Program-made: the position numbers and the translations under genes
Part shown: positions 1 to 13,400 of the stretch, piece after piece
Position numbering within the stretch: position 1 is the first letter of the stretch
Layout of the letters: each line of letters starts with the position of its first letter
Notes under the pieces: generated by a model
The model's database searches: none
Told to the model about the DNA's origin: nothing
Seen by the model: only the letters and a program-made list of their open reading frames with translations
Origin: Ornithodoros turicata
Lineage: Eukaryota > Arthropoda > Arachnida > Ixodida > Argasidae
Assembly (NCBI RefSeq): GCF_037126465.1
Contig: NC_088201.1
Location: 130,448,665 to 130,512,664 of the forward strand
DNA length: 64,000 bases
Reading direction: 5' to 3'

Positions 1-1806
1 ATCTTCGCGTCGTCACACGTCCGCGCAAGGAGAGACACTGGTGTTGGGACTGCGTTCGGTTTGAGACGTCTTCGACCGTCCACTGTTACCACTTCGTACG
101 CCTCGTCAGAGAAATGCGTTGAACAGATACGGCCTGAATCACGAATGTCCTGGCCAAGCGCTTCGAACCAGTTTCGTTTTTTCACATTATCCCTTGGAAT
201 CTTGTGGTACACAACATCCCTTGTCGAAAGAGCACGGTTGGTGCATCCCCGAACATTACAGTAGATACCCGGCATTGCTGTCAGGTGAAGTTCTGCTCAA
301 TTTAGGCTGGAAAAGAACCTTCGCAAATAGGAGCGCCGACGGTATTTTGGATACTGGTTCTTCGATATTTTGAAGAATTGTCCCGGTAATTCTTGTGATT
401 CTCAAAGTAGTGCTCACTAGTAATTAATAACCAGTCATAGGTTCATCGTATAATAATTAAGTACCACGTGACTGGAGTACTCCCATCATGATTTTTTTAG
501 CTGTCGTGGTGCGCGAACTACCGTCCGATTTAACTTTTCTAACTTATTTTGTGTAATAATTAACGCGCTTTGAACGCTTATGCTCTGTGTGCAGCATCAG
601 ACGTGCAAACACTACCAGGTCGCACACAGAATCAGGGGGGTCAAATTTCACTTTACAGTTCCTTTAATCGTTTTTGTTTTACACAAAAGCTCTCACGGTG
701 CGAATACGCACGTAAACATTTCTTCAGGAAACGTTCCCTATTTTTTCCTTTTTTTTACTACTACTATAGATCACATGTGCGTTAAACACACGTTATTTGT
801 ATATGTTACGATGACCACGAGGGTGATATTATTATACTAGGAAGAAGTGAACTGCAAATTTTCTTTTTTTTTTCTTTCCTCCTCTAAACACTACCGCTTA
901 CTCTCCTTGAAAGACAGTGCAAGGTATCGTTATAATGGCATGTTACTTTGTCCCGCTCATTTGTGATCGTCTTATATATAATAAAGAACAGTCTCAGCGC
1001 AGGGGCATTTTATTCCGTTTCTTGGTGGTTTCTTGGTGGTTGCCACGACCCTGTTCGCAGCGTGTCGAACTCCGCTCCGCGTGCACTCATGGCATTGGGA
1101 TCGCTGACACTTCAAAAACGGAGTATCTCATCGCCATCGTCCGGCAGAATTACAATTCTGGGTGTTATCCTTTTCCCAATTTTTTTCATAATGGGATGTG
1201 TACGCCTCTTTGTGGGAATTCGCGTGAGTGCATGATGCCACAAAATTCCTGCTCATCCCTTTATTCCCACTCTGGCGCAAGAATGATATCATTGGGGACA
1301 GTGATTGGTTCGTACGCATAATTGGGAAATATTCTTGTTTTAGAGTGCAAAAGTGGGAACCAGTAGGAAAGAGCAGGTTACATGCTTCAGGCTAAAGTAG
1401 TCGCTCAATGTCACAATCTTCCGCGTTGGTCATTTCACCAAAATGCTGCTCACGTAAAGAAGATAAATGCGGAATTCTTAGTATAAACTACCCAAAAGAT
1501 TCAAACGTCATCACCGCCATTACGAGCTCGACATGTTTCAAACTGTAGTGAAACACGTCGGTTCATAATGAAATGTACGACAAAAATGGACACAAATAGG
1601 TTTGCTTAAAGGCGAAATATGAACTGAAGTAATAAGCTACTTATAAGACACTGAGAAACTGGCGTAGTTGGCAATTGCTGATGGGAACCATGGACGCGCA
1701 AGACATAACGGGGACAACTTCTGTCTCTGTCCCCGTAAGAATGGCGCGTCAATGTTTCCCATTAATAAAGACAAGAAGTTGCTTAAATAGCTATCCGTTT
1801 CGAAAG
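1..1806. other. No gene recognised
   Basis: AT-rich sequence with short frames only, for example 119-373 and 917-1321. None has a family motif, suitable splice sites with a partner, or repeat coding sense. As the M13 gene begins upstream of 7328, this is probably intron or 5' flank of that gene. The M13 CxDFY and YACGGW motifs were looked for here and not found. Confidence 0.5.
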
Positions 1807-2056
1807 GCCTTGCGTTTCGTATTAACAAGACGTTTAAACGCTTCTCCTTGACACAACGTTCAACCGCTTCATTTTAACAAAACGCTTAAACGTTTCGCAA
1901 TCACAAAAAGTTTAAACGTTTCGCATTAAACAAAACGTTTAAACGTTTCATACGGAAACATTTTCCAGGCTATACGTGAATCTAAACGGCGTATAAAACG
2001 TTTAAACGGAAACGTTTTAAACGGAAATCGCAAAAACGTTTTAGATCCCGAGCCCT
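1807..2056. repeat. AACGTTTAAACG-rich repeat, hAT-like right end
   Basis: Contains many near-palindromic AACGTTTAAACG units and ends in a sequence whose complement reads TAGGGCTCGGGATCTAAAACG, a typical hAT-type terminus. No matching left end or target duplication was found. Confidence 0.5.
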
Positions 2057-2113
2057 ATTATTTTCCCCTGTGACACTTCAGTTTTCATAGCGGGACTAAA
2101 TTTCACGAGGTCA

Positions 2114-3240
2114 TCAGATGAAGACATATCCAGAACGCGTAAACCAAGCAAACAGTAATGCTCTGCTTGCCTGAAAACGGCGATAACACGGCTGTCGTCT
2201 ACTACGGTGCAGCAATCCAGGCGGCGCCACTGTCGAGGCGAAGGTAGAGAAGCATGTGTGGGGGAGAGGCAAGGAGGAGTTGTCCCTACTTTTAGTATTC
2301 AGGGACTTAACCCCCAAGAAACGCTTTTAGTGGCCCGAAGAGATGGAAATCGCTGGGGGTGAGGTCTGGACTGTAGGGGGATGTGGCAGACACTCCCAGC
2401 CAAATTCTCGTAAGGTGCGTGTCGTGAGATGCGCGGTATGCGGGTGTGCATTCTCCTGTAGGAGGAGGACTCGTTTACTGATGAGGCCCGGCCGCTTTTG
2501 CTTCAGCGCCTTATGCACATCCTTGAGAACCTGGCAGTAACATGCACTATTGATGGTGGTACTGGGCAGAAAGTCAACAAGAACAACGCCAGCCTTGTCC
2601 TAGGAGGCGTGGCCATGCCCTTACGCGCAGACGGGGTGCTTCGGAACTTCTTGGAGGCCGGCGATCCCGGATACTTCCACTGTTTTGATGCGCGTTTACA
2701 CTCAGGAGTGAAATGATGCACCCACGTTTCATCGCACGTGGTGATCCGATCAAGGAACGGCTGTCCTTCAGAGTCGAAACGATACCTTAGCTCTTGGGAG
2801 ATTTCCAGTCTTCTCTACCGGTCAAACACGGAGAACTCCCTCGGGACCGAACGGACACTATCTTTCCGAAACTGGAGGTGTTCATGAATGATAGTGTTCA
2901 ACGTTCTCACAGAAAGGTCCGTCTTTCGAGCCAGTTCGAGACACGTTATCCGTCGGCCCTTGAGGATCATGCTCACCACAAGTTGGATGTCCTCAGTAAC
3001 TCTCACACTAGGCTCTGAGTCGCCCCGGCCGGGATCGTCCTGCACTGATGTACGGCCGTCTCGGAGCCGTTTGCGCCACTCAAACGCTTTGCCGTGGCTA
3101 ACTGTATCGTGGCTAAGTGTATCGTGGCCATACTGAGCCTGAAGTCACCTGTGAATTTCAGACGACTTTACGCCTTCATTCATGAGAAACTTCATGACAA
3201 TTTGCTGCTCGATGTGCGCGCTCACCTCGTTGTCGGCCAT
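2114..3240 (-). pseudogene. Dead mariner transposase
   Basis: The minus strand starts at an ATG (3238-3240) with an N-terminal helix-turn-helix. TGA stops it at codon 32 (3145-3147), and a short GHDTLSHDTVSH-type duplication follows. The frame continues with T-E-D-I-Q-L-V-V, R-R-I-T and a helix. After a frameshift come H-H-F-T-P-E-C-K, P-S-A-R-K-G-M-A-T and L-L-Q-E-N-A-H-P-H-T-A (Glu replaces the second catalytic Asp), then F-G-W-E and H-P-P. A missing base then shifts the P-D-L-T-P-S-D-F-H-L-F-G-P-L part into another frame. At least three lesions make it inactive. A terminus-like sequence, CTAGGGGTGTTCAAGTC on the minus strand, lies at 3365-3385. Confidence 0.88.
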
Positions 3241-4067
3241 CTTGTCCAGCACGTGTCTTCTGTTCTGCAGAAACGCGGAGGCCTGTCGCGTGTGAAAATG
3301 ACGAAAAAAAAAAAAAAAGTCGCGTTAGTCATTTGTACACTCAGGAGACAGAAAGTCTCGATTTGACTTGAACACCCCTAGTGTTATGTCGTTGTGATAA
3401 ATCAACATAACAATTGCAAATCACGTGTTTATTGTATGAAGCGAATTGTCTCAGCACGAGAGCCGCCGATATTTCGACGCTTCTTCCAGACACTGTTTTC
3501 ATCATTGGCACGGTATTTAAAGGGTTAGGTATGACGTGTTAAAGGTTCATGCGAGTTGTGGGTCAAGAGGTGTTCAAGTCTGTTCAAAAAAGTCTGTTCA
3601 AGCTTCTACGGCCTAAGTGAACGGCCGCTTCGTTATAGTGTAGAGGGGATTATGTGAATGAAGTCCCCCCCTCCACACTTTAACAAAGCAGTCATTCACG
3701 TCGGCCGTAAAAGCCTATACGGACCCTTTCTTCCCCAGGGGCTCTTGACCCACAACCCGCATGAACATTTAACGAGTCATACCTAACTCTTTTTAAAAAC
3801 CATGCCAATGATGAGGACGGTGCCCAGAAGAAGAACAGTCTCCGTTCGAAATAAAGGCGCTCTCGTCCTGAGGAATTCTCTTCATATTGCCCTACCGGTT
3901 CACTCAATTTTTCCCCGTCTACGTATTTATTGTGTTTACATTCAGCCATTCGAAAAGCAATGCACGCTGCGAGCAGCAGGCGGCGATCCTCGACACATGC
4001 CTCCACACTTACTTCCTCGTCTTTTCGCAGCAGCTGCAGTGATGCGGTCTTCCTATCTAAGTTTCTG

Positions 4068-4964
4068 GGGTCGGATTCACAAAAAGCTCGTGCGACGGAA
4101 TCTGTGGTAACTCCGTGGTACGGGAAAGTCACGACGAAGTGTAGATTCACGAAGGGCGCGCGTCGCAAAATCTTCGCAGCTTACGGCGGAATCCTGCGAG
4201 AGATCCCGAGCGGTCTACGAAGAAAGATGAAGGCGTATTTGGCAGCGGTGGATTTGAAGACGGCAAACAAAGACTCCGTAATACGCGCCCACACATTGAA
4301 CTTTCCCAGAGAACCTTCAGACCACACCCAAAGCGTCAATGACGCACTTTTTTGCCTGATAACCTTCGACAAATGCTTCAATTTTGTGCTTCGTAAAATC
4401 GGGTCGCAGGGATTTTTCAAGCATCCCGTACACCCCCCTAAGACATCCCCAAAAATATTGTAACACCCCTCCAAATTGTCTGCAGGAAAGGCTAAAAAAG
4501 CCATAAAAGCTGCAAATATGGGTTCCGCACACCCCCTGCAAAACACCCTCCCCTCCTCCGAGACGAACATACTGGTAATATCCCTGCTGGGTCGTCGTCG
4601 AACGCGTTTTGCCTGTGATTACATGGCATCCATTATGGCTACAGAAAGACCGAGAGCACGTGCGGTAACAACACAACTGGGGACGGGCGACTTCTTCTTC
4701 TAACGGGACGATTATTATTGGTACGATTGCAGATTTTCGTCATCGTTACTATAGTGAAAACATAGTCTTGCACCCGTTGCCTGTTTCTCTCCTGGTTGCG
4801 TGTGACAGGAAATGAGCAACTTCCTCTTCCTCGTCAAAGGGGGTACCCTCTCCACTACGATAGCTTTGTGAATCGCGCTTACGACGCCGTCGTACGCGCG
4901 TCGCAGGCTACGACGTCTTAGCGCATCTTAGCGTTACTTACGATCGCGTTTGTGAATCCGACCC
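4068..4964. mobile_element. TIR element with 3-bp CTG target duplication
   Basis: The inverted ends are GGGTCGGATTCACAAA (4068) and its complement ending at 4964, flanked by CTG on both sides (4065-4067 and 4965-4967). The length is 897 bp. A 3-bp duplication and a GGG start fit PIF/Harbinger-type elements. Minus-strand frames inside (for example 4181-4570) show no transposase that I recognise. Subterminal GTCGCAGGCTACG-type repeats are present. Confidence 0.6.
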
Positions 4965-4967
4965 CTG

Positions 4968-6539
4968 CTCCTCTTGCGTTTGCTGTCTAACAATATTTAG
5001 CGCTGCATTGGAGCCTTGATTATTGCCTTGGTTATTGGAGCCTTGATTGGATTATAATTTCGTGGACAACCATGGCCATTTCGAAGGCATCCGTCATGTT
5101 TGCTGTCCACTGCGCTGCTCTTCCTTCCCGACATTCTCGCTCGTGGAGAGCGCCGATTGGCCCACACTCGCGACTTGTCCGGTGCTCACGAAAGTAAAGC
5201 AATTTCAACTGTCGCGTCGAGGTGTTCGGCGCCTTCGCGGCTTTCCCGGCGCTCGCGGATTGCTGTGAAAGTGACAAGTTGTCCGGCATTTCCGTTGCTC
5301 GCGGCTTTTGGTGCGTTCAGTGCTGTAGTGTGAACGTAGTATAACACTCTGTTCCACGGCACAGGCATCGTAACTTCAGAACTCACGCTCAAAGGCACTT
5401 CGCAGAGTTCCATGTTTTGCATGTTTCTTGATGGGTATTCCCGATTTCCAACAGAGGATACGAACGGATGCAATAGTACCGGCTCTAAAATGCACGAAAA
5501 CTGAATATTCTGTAGGTTCGTGCATGTTTGGATCATGTATTTTTTTACATAAATACATGCTTCAACCGCCAAGATGTGGGAAAACTTTAACAAAAACATT
5601 GCCTGTGCGAACGGCAGTGCATCTGATGCTCAGAATCATGATTCTACAAGATACTCAGAAAAAGTATTTAAATTCAGTTACTGATCAACGCGCAATTGCA
5701 GTAATTGTGTACAGTACTAAATATCCATTCTTGAACAACATTTAAGATATAGTATTAAATGCTCTTAAAGTAACTCGCTACTTTCAAGAGTATTTAAGAA
5801 ATAAGTAGACGTGACAGTTGGAATTCGCAATCAAAGAAATACGAAGAGCGTGAAGTCGAAAATGGCATTAGTAAAAAAACTGTATTACCTCGCAGGAACA
5901 ATTGCTTTTCAAGATTACTGTTTGACAGCCGGCCCCGTCTTTTTAAGACTACAACGATGAAGATGAAACAAAGAGCAGCAGCGGTCAGGTTGCAGACCGT
6001 GCGAGGCAATAGAGAGCGATGTGCTTTGTGCAGCACGAAAACAAAGCGAATACGAACAGACTGGATATGCACAGCTTGTCAGGTGCCGTTGTGCATTGCA
6101 AAGAACAGAAACTGTTTCCAAAAGTGTCTTTTATAATATGGGGCCCTCATGCATAGTGGTCCCAGCAACGTACCACCAAGGCAGTGCCTAGCCGGCGGAT
6201 GTATAACAAATGTCCGCTCTGTTGATGCTGCGGAAAGATTCTACCAGCAGCTGTTTGAAGTGAAGTTTTGGCCGAATATACCCATCGCGCAGTCAGTGCT
6301 TCATGTTGCATAAAAATGTCGTGCTTCAAAGAGTTAAGACTCTAACCGGACGTAGCTCTGGACGGACGACCTTCCTGTAGCGGTAGGCGGGAAACCTAGT
6401 CAAGTGACTTGGCTGTTCAGTTCTTACTGATTTTGGAGCACAACTGCCGAGGAAACTTCGCTCATTACAAATTGCCGTGATTAGAAAAATCAAGTTCAAT
6501 TACTCTATGAGAAACAAACCACGTTGTATGATGCGGAAT
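4968..6539. other. No gene recognised
   Basis: Short overlapping frames on both strands (for example 5186-5599 minus and 5794-6072 minus) without recognisable motifs. A GC-richer part at 5090-5330 resembles neither a promoter with a clear start nor a coding exon. Confidence 0.5.
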
Positions 6540-6635
6540 TTCATAATGTAAAAGCGCCAAAAAGAGGACGGACACAAGACACGTACAACATCGAATCTTG
6601 TGTCCGTCCTGTTTTTAGCGCTTTTACGTTATGAA
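6540..6635. repeat. Long hairpin with 39-nt arms
   Basis: Arms 6540-6578 and 6597-6635 are complementary except for three positions, around an 18-nt loop. The arms contain TGTCCGTCCT. Such fold-back sequences are frequent small repeats. No gene was recognised in it. Confidence 0.85.
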
Positions 6636-7327
6636 AGTCTGTCACCAAGAAGGCCCAAGAGATGTTTTAATGATGCGGCATCTTTATCAGTGAGATATCG
6701 GCAGACTGCACTTCAAGGGATATCACTGAATAATGATTTACGGCTCTTAAAATCACCAGGCAGCATTTTTCGATACAACTATAGCATACGTTTATTTGCA
6801 ATGAAGCTTTATGGTCAGCACTTTCTGTGCACTTGTGCCACCACATGTAGCTTTCCTGCGTTGTTGAGGGAAGGATAAATTAATCATTAAAACTTACCAA
6901 AAGTTCAGAACCTAAAGTTTACCTAGCAGCAAAGCCTAAAGCCGATATGTTTACGTGATTTGCCACGCATGTGCATATTGGAAACAGCAGACCCTGCGCA
7001 ACATAATTTTGTTTATTCATGATCACGTGCCCTGCTGTGCGGCAAGATTTTGCATCTCCTACCTTGTGATGGGTACCATAGCTTGCCTTTAAGCTAGAGG
7101 TCTCACACGATAATGAATGGTTTGCATACCGCGCCCTTTTGTCTTTATTCTGCGTATACTTTGGTTGGTTTATCTAGGCATTGCAACTTCGCAGTTCCAG
7201 GAAAACCAGAAAACAATTCCAGGTGCATTATAGTGCGATATTCCGAGTGGCTTTATACTACATGCATGTACCACATTTGGAGCGTTGCACGAATGTCCCT
7301 ACTGACTTTCTTTTTCTGTTTTTGCAG

Positions 7328-7458
7328 GTTCATTGGTCTCATTTCCTGAACAGCATGTTCAATAAGGCAGATATCACTATAGCTGATGACGAACACATAT
7401 TTTATGTTGCTGTTCATAAATTCAAACGGCTTCTGGAGTATCTTGCATCTTATAAAAG
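7328..7458 (+). CDS. M13 peptidase exon a (N-terminal lobe)
   Basis: A pyrimidine-rich tract ending in TTTTTGCAG precedes the exon and GTAGGA follows it. It encodes [11 protein letters not shown], then I-T-I-A-D-D-E and a helix ending in Y-K. This is the M13 segment in which a W..FLN motif is followed by a DE.V strand. It ends in phase 2 (AAA AG), which exon b completes to an arginine codon. Short M13 exons are easy to miss. This one is supported by the exact join to 26580. Confidence 0.8.
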
Positions 7459-10400
7459 GTAGGATGTAGTCGCTACTCTGGTTGCAACCTGGTCAAATGA
7501 AGAATTTGAAAACGCGGAAAATATTGAAATGGCTACCTAATGGGATGAAAATTTCATTTAAAGAAACATTTTTGGGAATAATATTGAATTGACATTAGAT
7601 CATGAATGGACATGGACTCAGTATAGTATTCCTGAAGTCTAGCAGGAATTGCACTAAGAGCAGAAAAGGTTACTTATTGCAAATACTTCATGTTATTAGA
7701 GTATATCCTTATTCGGGCCCCACGATGCCGAGCGGTTTAATGGCTTCTCCGTTACGTCCCTGCCAACTGTGTATACTGCGCTTCTGTAGTGGTAGCAAGC
7801 GGTAGCAGTTCAACAAGAATGCAGTCATGAGTCCTCTCACTCGTTGACCCGTCGATGACGCACGTTCTGCGTGGACGAACATCGCCTAGGCCAGAAAGTA
7901 ATCAATGCCCCATCTACTGCGCTTGAATGTTGAACTGCGCTCGAACTCCACTGTGTATTTGTCGAAGGTACAGATGGATACATCAATGTGCCCTGCTTTC
8001 AACTTAGAAACGGATACGCTTGCCGTCACCACAAACTGTCAGTGCTATGAGAGGCACCGTACCACACTCTGGCACCGCCTTGTTCGTCCTAGCGATATTA
8101 TACTTGGCAGCGCCCAATACAGTGACGTCCTTGTGGCGCTACACAAGTTCCTCAAGGAAACTTCTTAAAGGAGCAGTCTAGAGGCACACAACTTTGTTTC
8201 TGTTTTTGGTCGGTATGGAATGTTAGGCAGCCGAAAACAGTTTTCCCACAGTTGTGCAACCGTAGCGAAATTGGGATGCCTGCAATAGCCCCCGAATTTC
8301 CCGTGCGCGAAACACCCTCCTGCGCCTTCACGATAGAAACGTGATGAGCGCCGCGACGCGCGTCACTATGCGACGTGGTTGGCAGGGAGGCTCCTCATCG
8401 GACCTGGGATCACATGATCGAGGTGAGCAACAGCGCGCAGGCCGGAGCGTCTGCTACCGCTTTGGAGACGCAAGGCGTTCTACGGCAGCGTGATATCCGA
8501 AATGGAGGATTTCAAGGCTATCAACGACACGACCTCGATTTTTTGGGACCGCTGACACCACGGCAAGAACGAGTGGTACAGCACGAATCTAACTGTGTGT
8601 TGTACAGTGATACCCCAATGCTTCCCAACAGTGCGCAGCCTGTCTGATCGTTTTCACCACACAGTTGGTTCAATGGCTAACAGGTGGGGCCACAGTAGCA
8701 CCGTCATTCCTTGCTTTCTGCTACTGTGAGTTTTGAGATTGCACAGAAGCCACGCATATATTACTCTTCTGATCGGAATCTTATTTTGTCGGGCTGCCTG
8801 TATGCCTTGTCTTCTTTTAAACGCGATATAAATCATATAAAGAACAGAAGTCAACAAGAAACATCTCGCAATGTTCGTAGCAGACGGTTTTTCCTACCAA
8901 TGAATGAGGGGGCTCCTTAGCGCAAACGTCACAGTAGACTGGGTGTGGTGTGCAGTTGGAGCGCTCCGACCTGTCACTGCGGCACCGATTTTGCAAATTA
9001 ATTGCGCTACTTTGGACATAAATATCTTGTCTTGTGGGGCTCCTTTTCACATACTGCTTTACAAGATGACAGCGGTTTTTGCCCATGTTAAATACCGTAG
9101 AAATTGTCCTTTCACTGCTTGACAAACTATGATGGGTAGACCACCAGTGTACAATAAACGAAGAGTGGGCCAGGCCATTTTCTCTATGTTTCGTTTTTTT
9201 TTCTTTTTTTTTATTAGGAAGGGTGAATGACAACCCAACTCTTTTGTAGCTAACATCTCGCTTCGTCGTTCTTTGCAGTAAACATAAGAGGGGGTTAGGG
9301 TGACAGTGTAGTTAGGGGGAGTCAAACCCTGCCACATATAGAGGGTGCCCCAGCTAAAAGCGATCATATTTAAAAAAATATATATACATCACTTATTCCG
9401 AGATTAAATGAATTGCAATATAGCATATGCTGAAGGGCACTCCTTAGGACGCCAGTAGCAAACTCCTAAGGCAATATCTTCAGGGTCATTCCACAAAAAG
9501 CGACCCAATCGCGTGGCTCGACCATCACGAATTTCGACACTATTTTTTTCTCAGATTGGTATCATGAAGATAGAGATTCCCAAAGAATATTTTTGCCGGA
9601 TTCGGTATGGTTGAAGCGCAAGGCGGTGCTGAATGTCAACTCTCGCCCTAAAAGTGGGGTGCCTATGCGTAAGTCTCCAGAAAAAAACGGCTGAAGATAT
9701 TAGGGTCCGGTCAGCGTCAGCGAGTAGAGGAACCATGTTTCTTACATTTTTGATGAAAAACATCCAAGGCGTAAGCGTGTTTCGTATCGGGCTGTGGGCT
9801 TAAAAGTATACATTTTTACCAGAACTTCAGCATTTTTTTTTTTTTTTTTTGCTGCTCACTAGGTCGAGGTAGGAAGATGAAACTCGGTGAGCTGGTAGTT
9901 AGGGAAATGGCAAACATGTGAAAAAAAGTAATTAAATTTGCTAAGTGCAAGGAAAGGCTGTGAAATATTTACCCGAATATGGCAATTTTACCAAAATTCG
10001 CAATATTGGTAAGGGGAAAAACGTGATGTGGGCATCGTGATTCGGACGTTCCGTCAACGGCAAAACGAAGTTTTATCTGCCTACATGAAGCCTGGTAAAA
10101 ACTAAAAGGCTTATATTTTTTGTCTTTTAGTAATCATATTTTTAAGTGAGCATGTGAGCCAAGGCTACCTGTTAGCGCACCAGGCTCACTTTCGGACATT
10201 ACTGCTCCGTATGTCGCCGAAATTTCGGTTCAGATGCGTGTCTCACATTTGGAGCCTCCCGGCCGCAGGGCGTTCTTGTTGAAAGACGCGTTTGGTGGTG
10301 GGCAGAAAAAATATAGATGTTGTAAAGATATAAACACCATAATCCAGCTGTCGTCGAAAGCGAGCACTCTTACGCTCTCTGTGTCGGCAATTATTGCTGG

Positions 10401-13400
10401 TTATTACTGCAAGAAGATTATTCTGCAATACACTGGAGGTTGAGGTGTAACATACTGTTGTAGAGGAAGCATGTTGCTTCCGATCGGACTTTAGCCCTGA
10501 GACAGGGTGCCACGGGCAATACACTGCAACAACAGAACGCAGCACCCAGGTTGCACTGCCTCACTCGCAAGCGAAGTCATGTCGATCCCTCATTGCTTAC
10601 AGCAGAAGGATAGGCATTCAAAGCGTTTTGCGATACCAAACCACGTTCTTACTGGCGCTCCTTCTGGGAGCAGCATTTCTTCAGGCGTGGCTATAGATGT
10701 GGCATCGACTTCAGCGCAGGCTAGCGATGACCCAGTCTGCTCCTTTGGTGCGAAGGGGTGCAACACCTACGCACGTACACCTTCCTGAGCAAGTTCAGCT
10801 ATCTTAGTGAACATGACCAGTATTTGATATCCGCACTTGCCAAGCGCGCGCCTTCTTCAATCAGTGCTGTGTGCAGAGGTCATTATGCGCTGGACATCCG
10901 AAAGTACTGCTAGAAGGTGGCATCAAAGTCCTGTGCCAACCCGTTCGGTAAACACAAGAACATGCGTGGGACAAACATAATACCTTCAACATTGGCTAAG
11001 CGCACAGTGTCGCTTCAACAGGTCCCTGGAGACAAGCTGTGTCGAAATTGTTACATGGAATGTTAGAAGCATGAAGAGGACACCACATCAGGTGAAACTG
11101 AACTGGCGTTGAGCCCTGGAACACCATCGGGGAGCCTACAGCAAGACTCACTCCATTCACTGAACAAATCAATGGGAACCCTTGGTGAAACTCCTGTAAC
11201 ACGAAAAAGGGCCATAGCACAACGACAGAGATAGGCAGAAGCGAAGCGTAAAATATAGTCCAGGGCAAGAAGAGCTCTAGAGACGTCTCTACGCATCGGC
11301 ATAGCAACGCCGTCGACATCAGAAGAGCCGTGCCCCATCCTCGACGCTGATTATAAGACCTTGCTGCGAGAGTTGAAGGAGAAATCTCAACAGAACAGAG
11401 CGCAAGGAAAACGCAACCCAAGAGCGCATCACGAAGAGCGATGATATTAAATCTGGCACCAGCGTGGTGGTCCAGACAGCAAACCACGGATTACTTCGGA
11501 GCGTCTGACCGCTTGGTGCGTAAACCATCATGAAGAAAGGCATCAAGAAAAAGACTTGCGTCCTCAGTGAACCAACATCCGCAAGTGGAGCTTCATCATC
11601 AACATCAACCACTGGATAATGAAACCAAACAATCAGTGAGCGCGACGACGACGAAGACGACGAAGACGATTTCATAGCATACTGCTTGTCAGGAAAGAAG
11701 GATGTCTGGACGGAACATCAGAAGCGCTTGATGATGGCTGGATTAAAGGAAACTTTCGAGCTGTGGAAGGCCAGCAATCCTGCACAGAAAATTGAATTTT
11801 CAAAGTTCGCTTCTTTGAGACCTTCCTGGTATGTGCTTGCTGGGAGCCCCGGAACGCATTCTGTGTGGGTTTGCAGTTATCACCAGAACGTGAAACTGAT
11901 GCTCAACGCAGCAGGGATACAAGAATCCTACAAAGAGCTTCTGAAGTTTGTGGGAAAACTACCGCCCTTGCCCAACTGGGCACAGGGCTCCCACTCCCTT
12001 CCACATCCGTTCGCCTCGCCGGAGGTAGTACGAAACAACCATTCACATAGCAGAGAAACAACCATTTATTACCATACTTGCATACCCTGCGATGCCAACG
12101 ATCCGTGACTAGCTCGAGGATCCCCCGGGAAGTCCCACAATACAAACACGCCCGCCTTTTTAAGGGTATCGATGACAGACTTCAGCGCCCCCTACTACTA
12201 CACGTGTACGGTATCAACGGACGATAAGCGGCTGCACCGGCCGCGAGATAAGTCACTATCTCCAAACCCAACAAGTTGATGGTATGTAGTATCTGTGAAG
12301 AAACATGCATGCTGGGCGATTCCCATGACTGCCCTGGGCCCGGAGCGCTTCATGACAAGATTGATGAACATGCACTCCGAGTGTCCGAGTTCTGCGACCA
12401 GATCATGTACGAGCAGTGGGTAGCTGGGAACCGCAACACTGGAAACCTTCGTTGCAACACCTGATTTTTCACACCGCATTTTCCCTCTGTGGGTCTCCGG
12501 CTCTGAAGTTCTGGAAGAACAGACCAGGCTGAAAGGACGTTACGAGAGTGTCAAAGCAATCCGCCACGCGTGATTTTCATTACTTTCAACCACTCTCCAC
12601 ACACGAGGTCCAGGTGCGCGTGACGTCACCCTCTAGTGAAGCAAAAATGCTGCTGCAGAATGTATGCTGTTAGGCCCCCAGCTCGATACGAAACACGCTT
12701 ACGTCTTGGATGTTTTTAATCTGAAATGAAAGAAAGATACTTCCTGTACTCGCTGACGGTGACCGGACCCTAATATCTTCAGCCGTTTTTCCGGGAGGCG
12801 TACTCATATGCACCCCACTGTGGATACCTAGCAGATAATAAGGAACATAGGTCCGTGCTGTGCACCTGCCAGGTAACAACTGGCCGGCGCGTTTATTGCG
12901 TCGTCGTCATCATGATTCCGTCCACAGAGGGCGCTACAGGGCTCCCCCCTCTAGAGCGTCGTCCGGCTGGAGACGGTCGGAAGAGAGAGACCATGTCACA
13001 GTCCTTCGGCCTGTGTGGGCTACGGGCTTCAGTGTGGCTGAATAGGCGGGAAGGTCCAAGTAGGTGTTAAAGCGGATGACGGAGGAGACGTACGCTGGCT
13101 TCACGCGATCCAGGGCTACCGTGTCGTGTTTGCCACCGAGGTCGACGACGACGGTCTTTGAGGTGCGGGAGAGCACAGGGTACGGTCCGGAGTAGTGTGG
13201 CGTAAGGGGTGGCTTGGCGCGGTCGGTTCTGATGAACACGTGCGAAGCGTTCTTGGGGTCCTGGCTGACGAAGACGGTTCTCCGCGTCGGCATGCGCGGC
13301 GCAACCGGGGTGATGGAGCGGAACAAGTCATGGAGCTTGTCGATGTACGCGGTCTGGGATGGATGGGGCTCGGCGGGGCTGGGGGTGAGAAAATCACCTG

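Noticed and set aside
3692..4168. 158-residue minus-strand ORF
   Set aside because: It straddles the end of the TIR element at 4068 and has no motif on either side.
6540..6635. miRNA precursor
   Set aside because: The hairpin is long, nearly perfect throughout and typical of a fold-back repeat. Nothing in the sequence supports precise processing.
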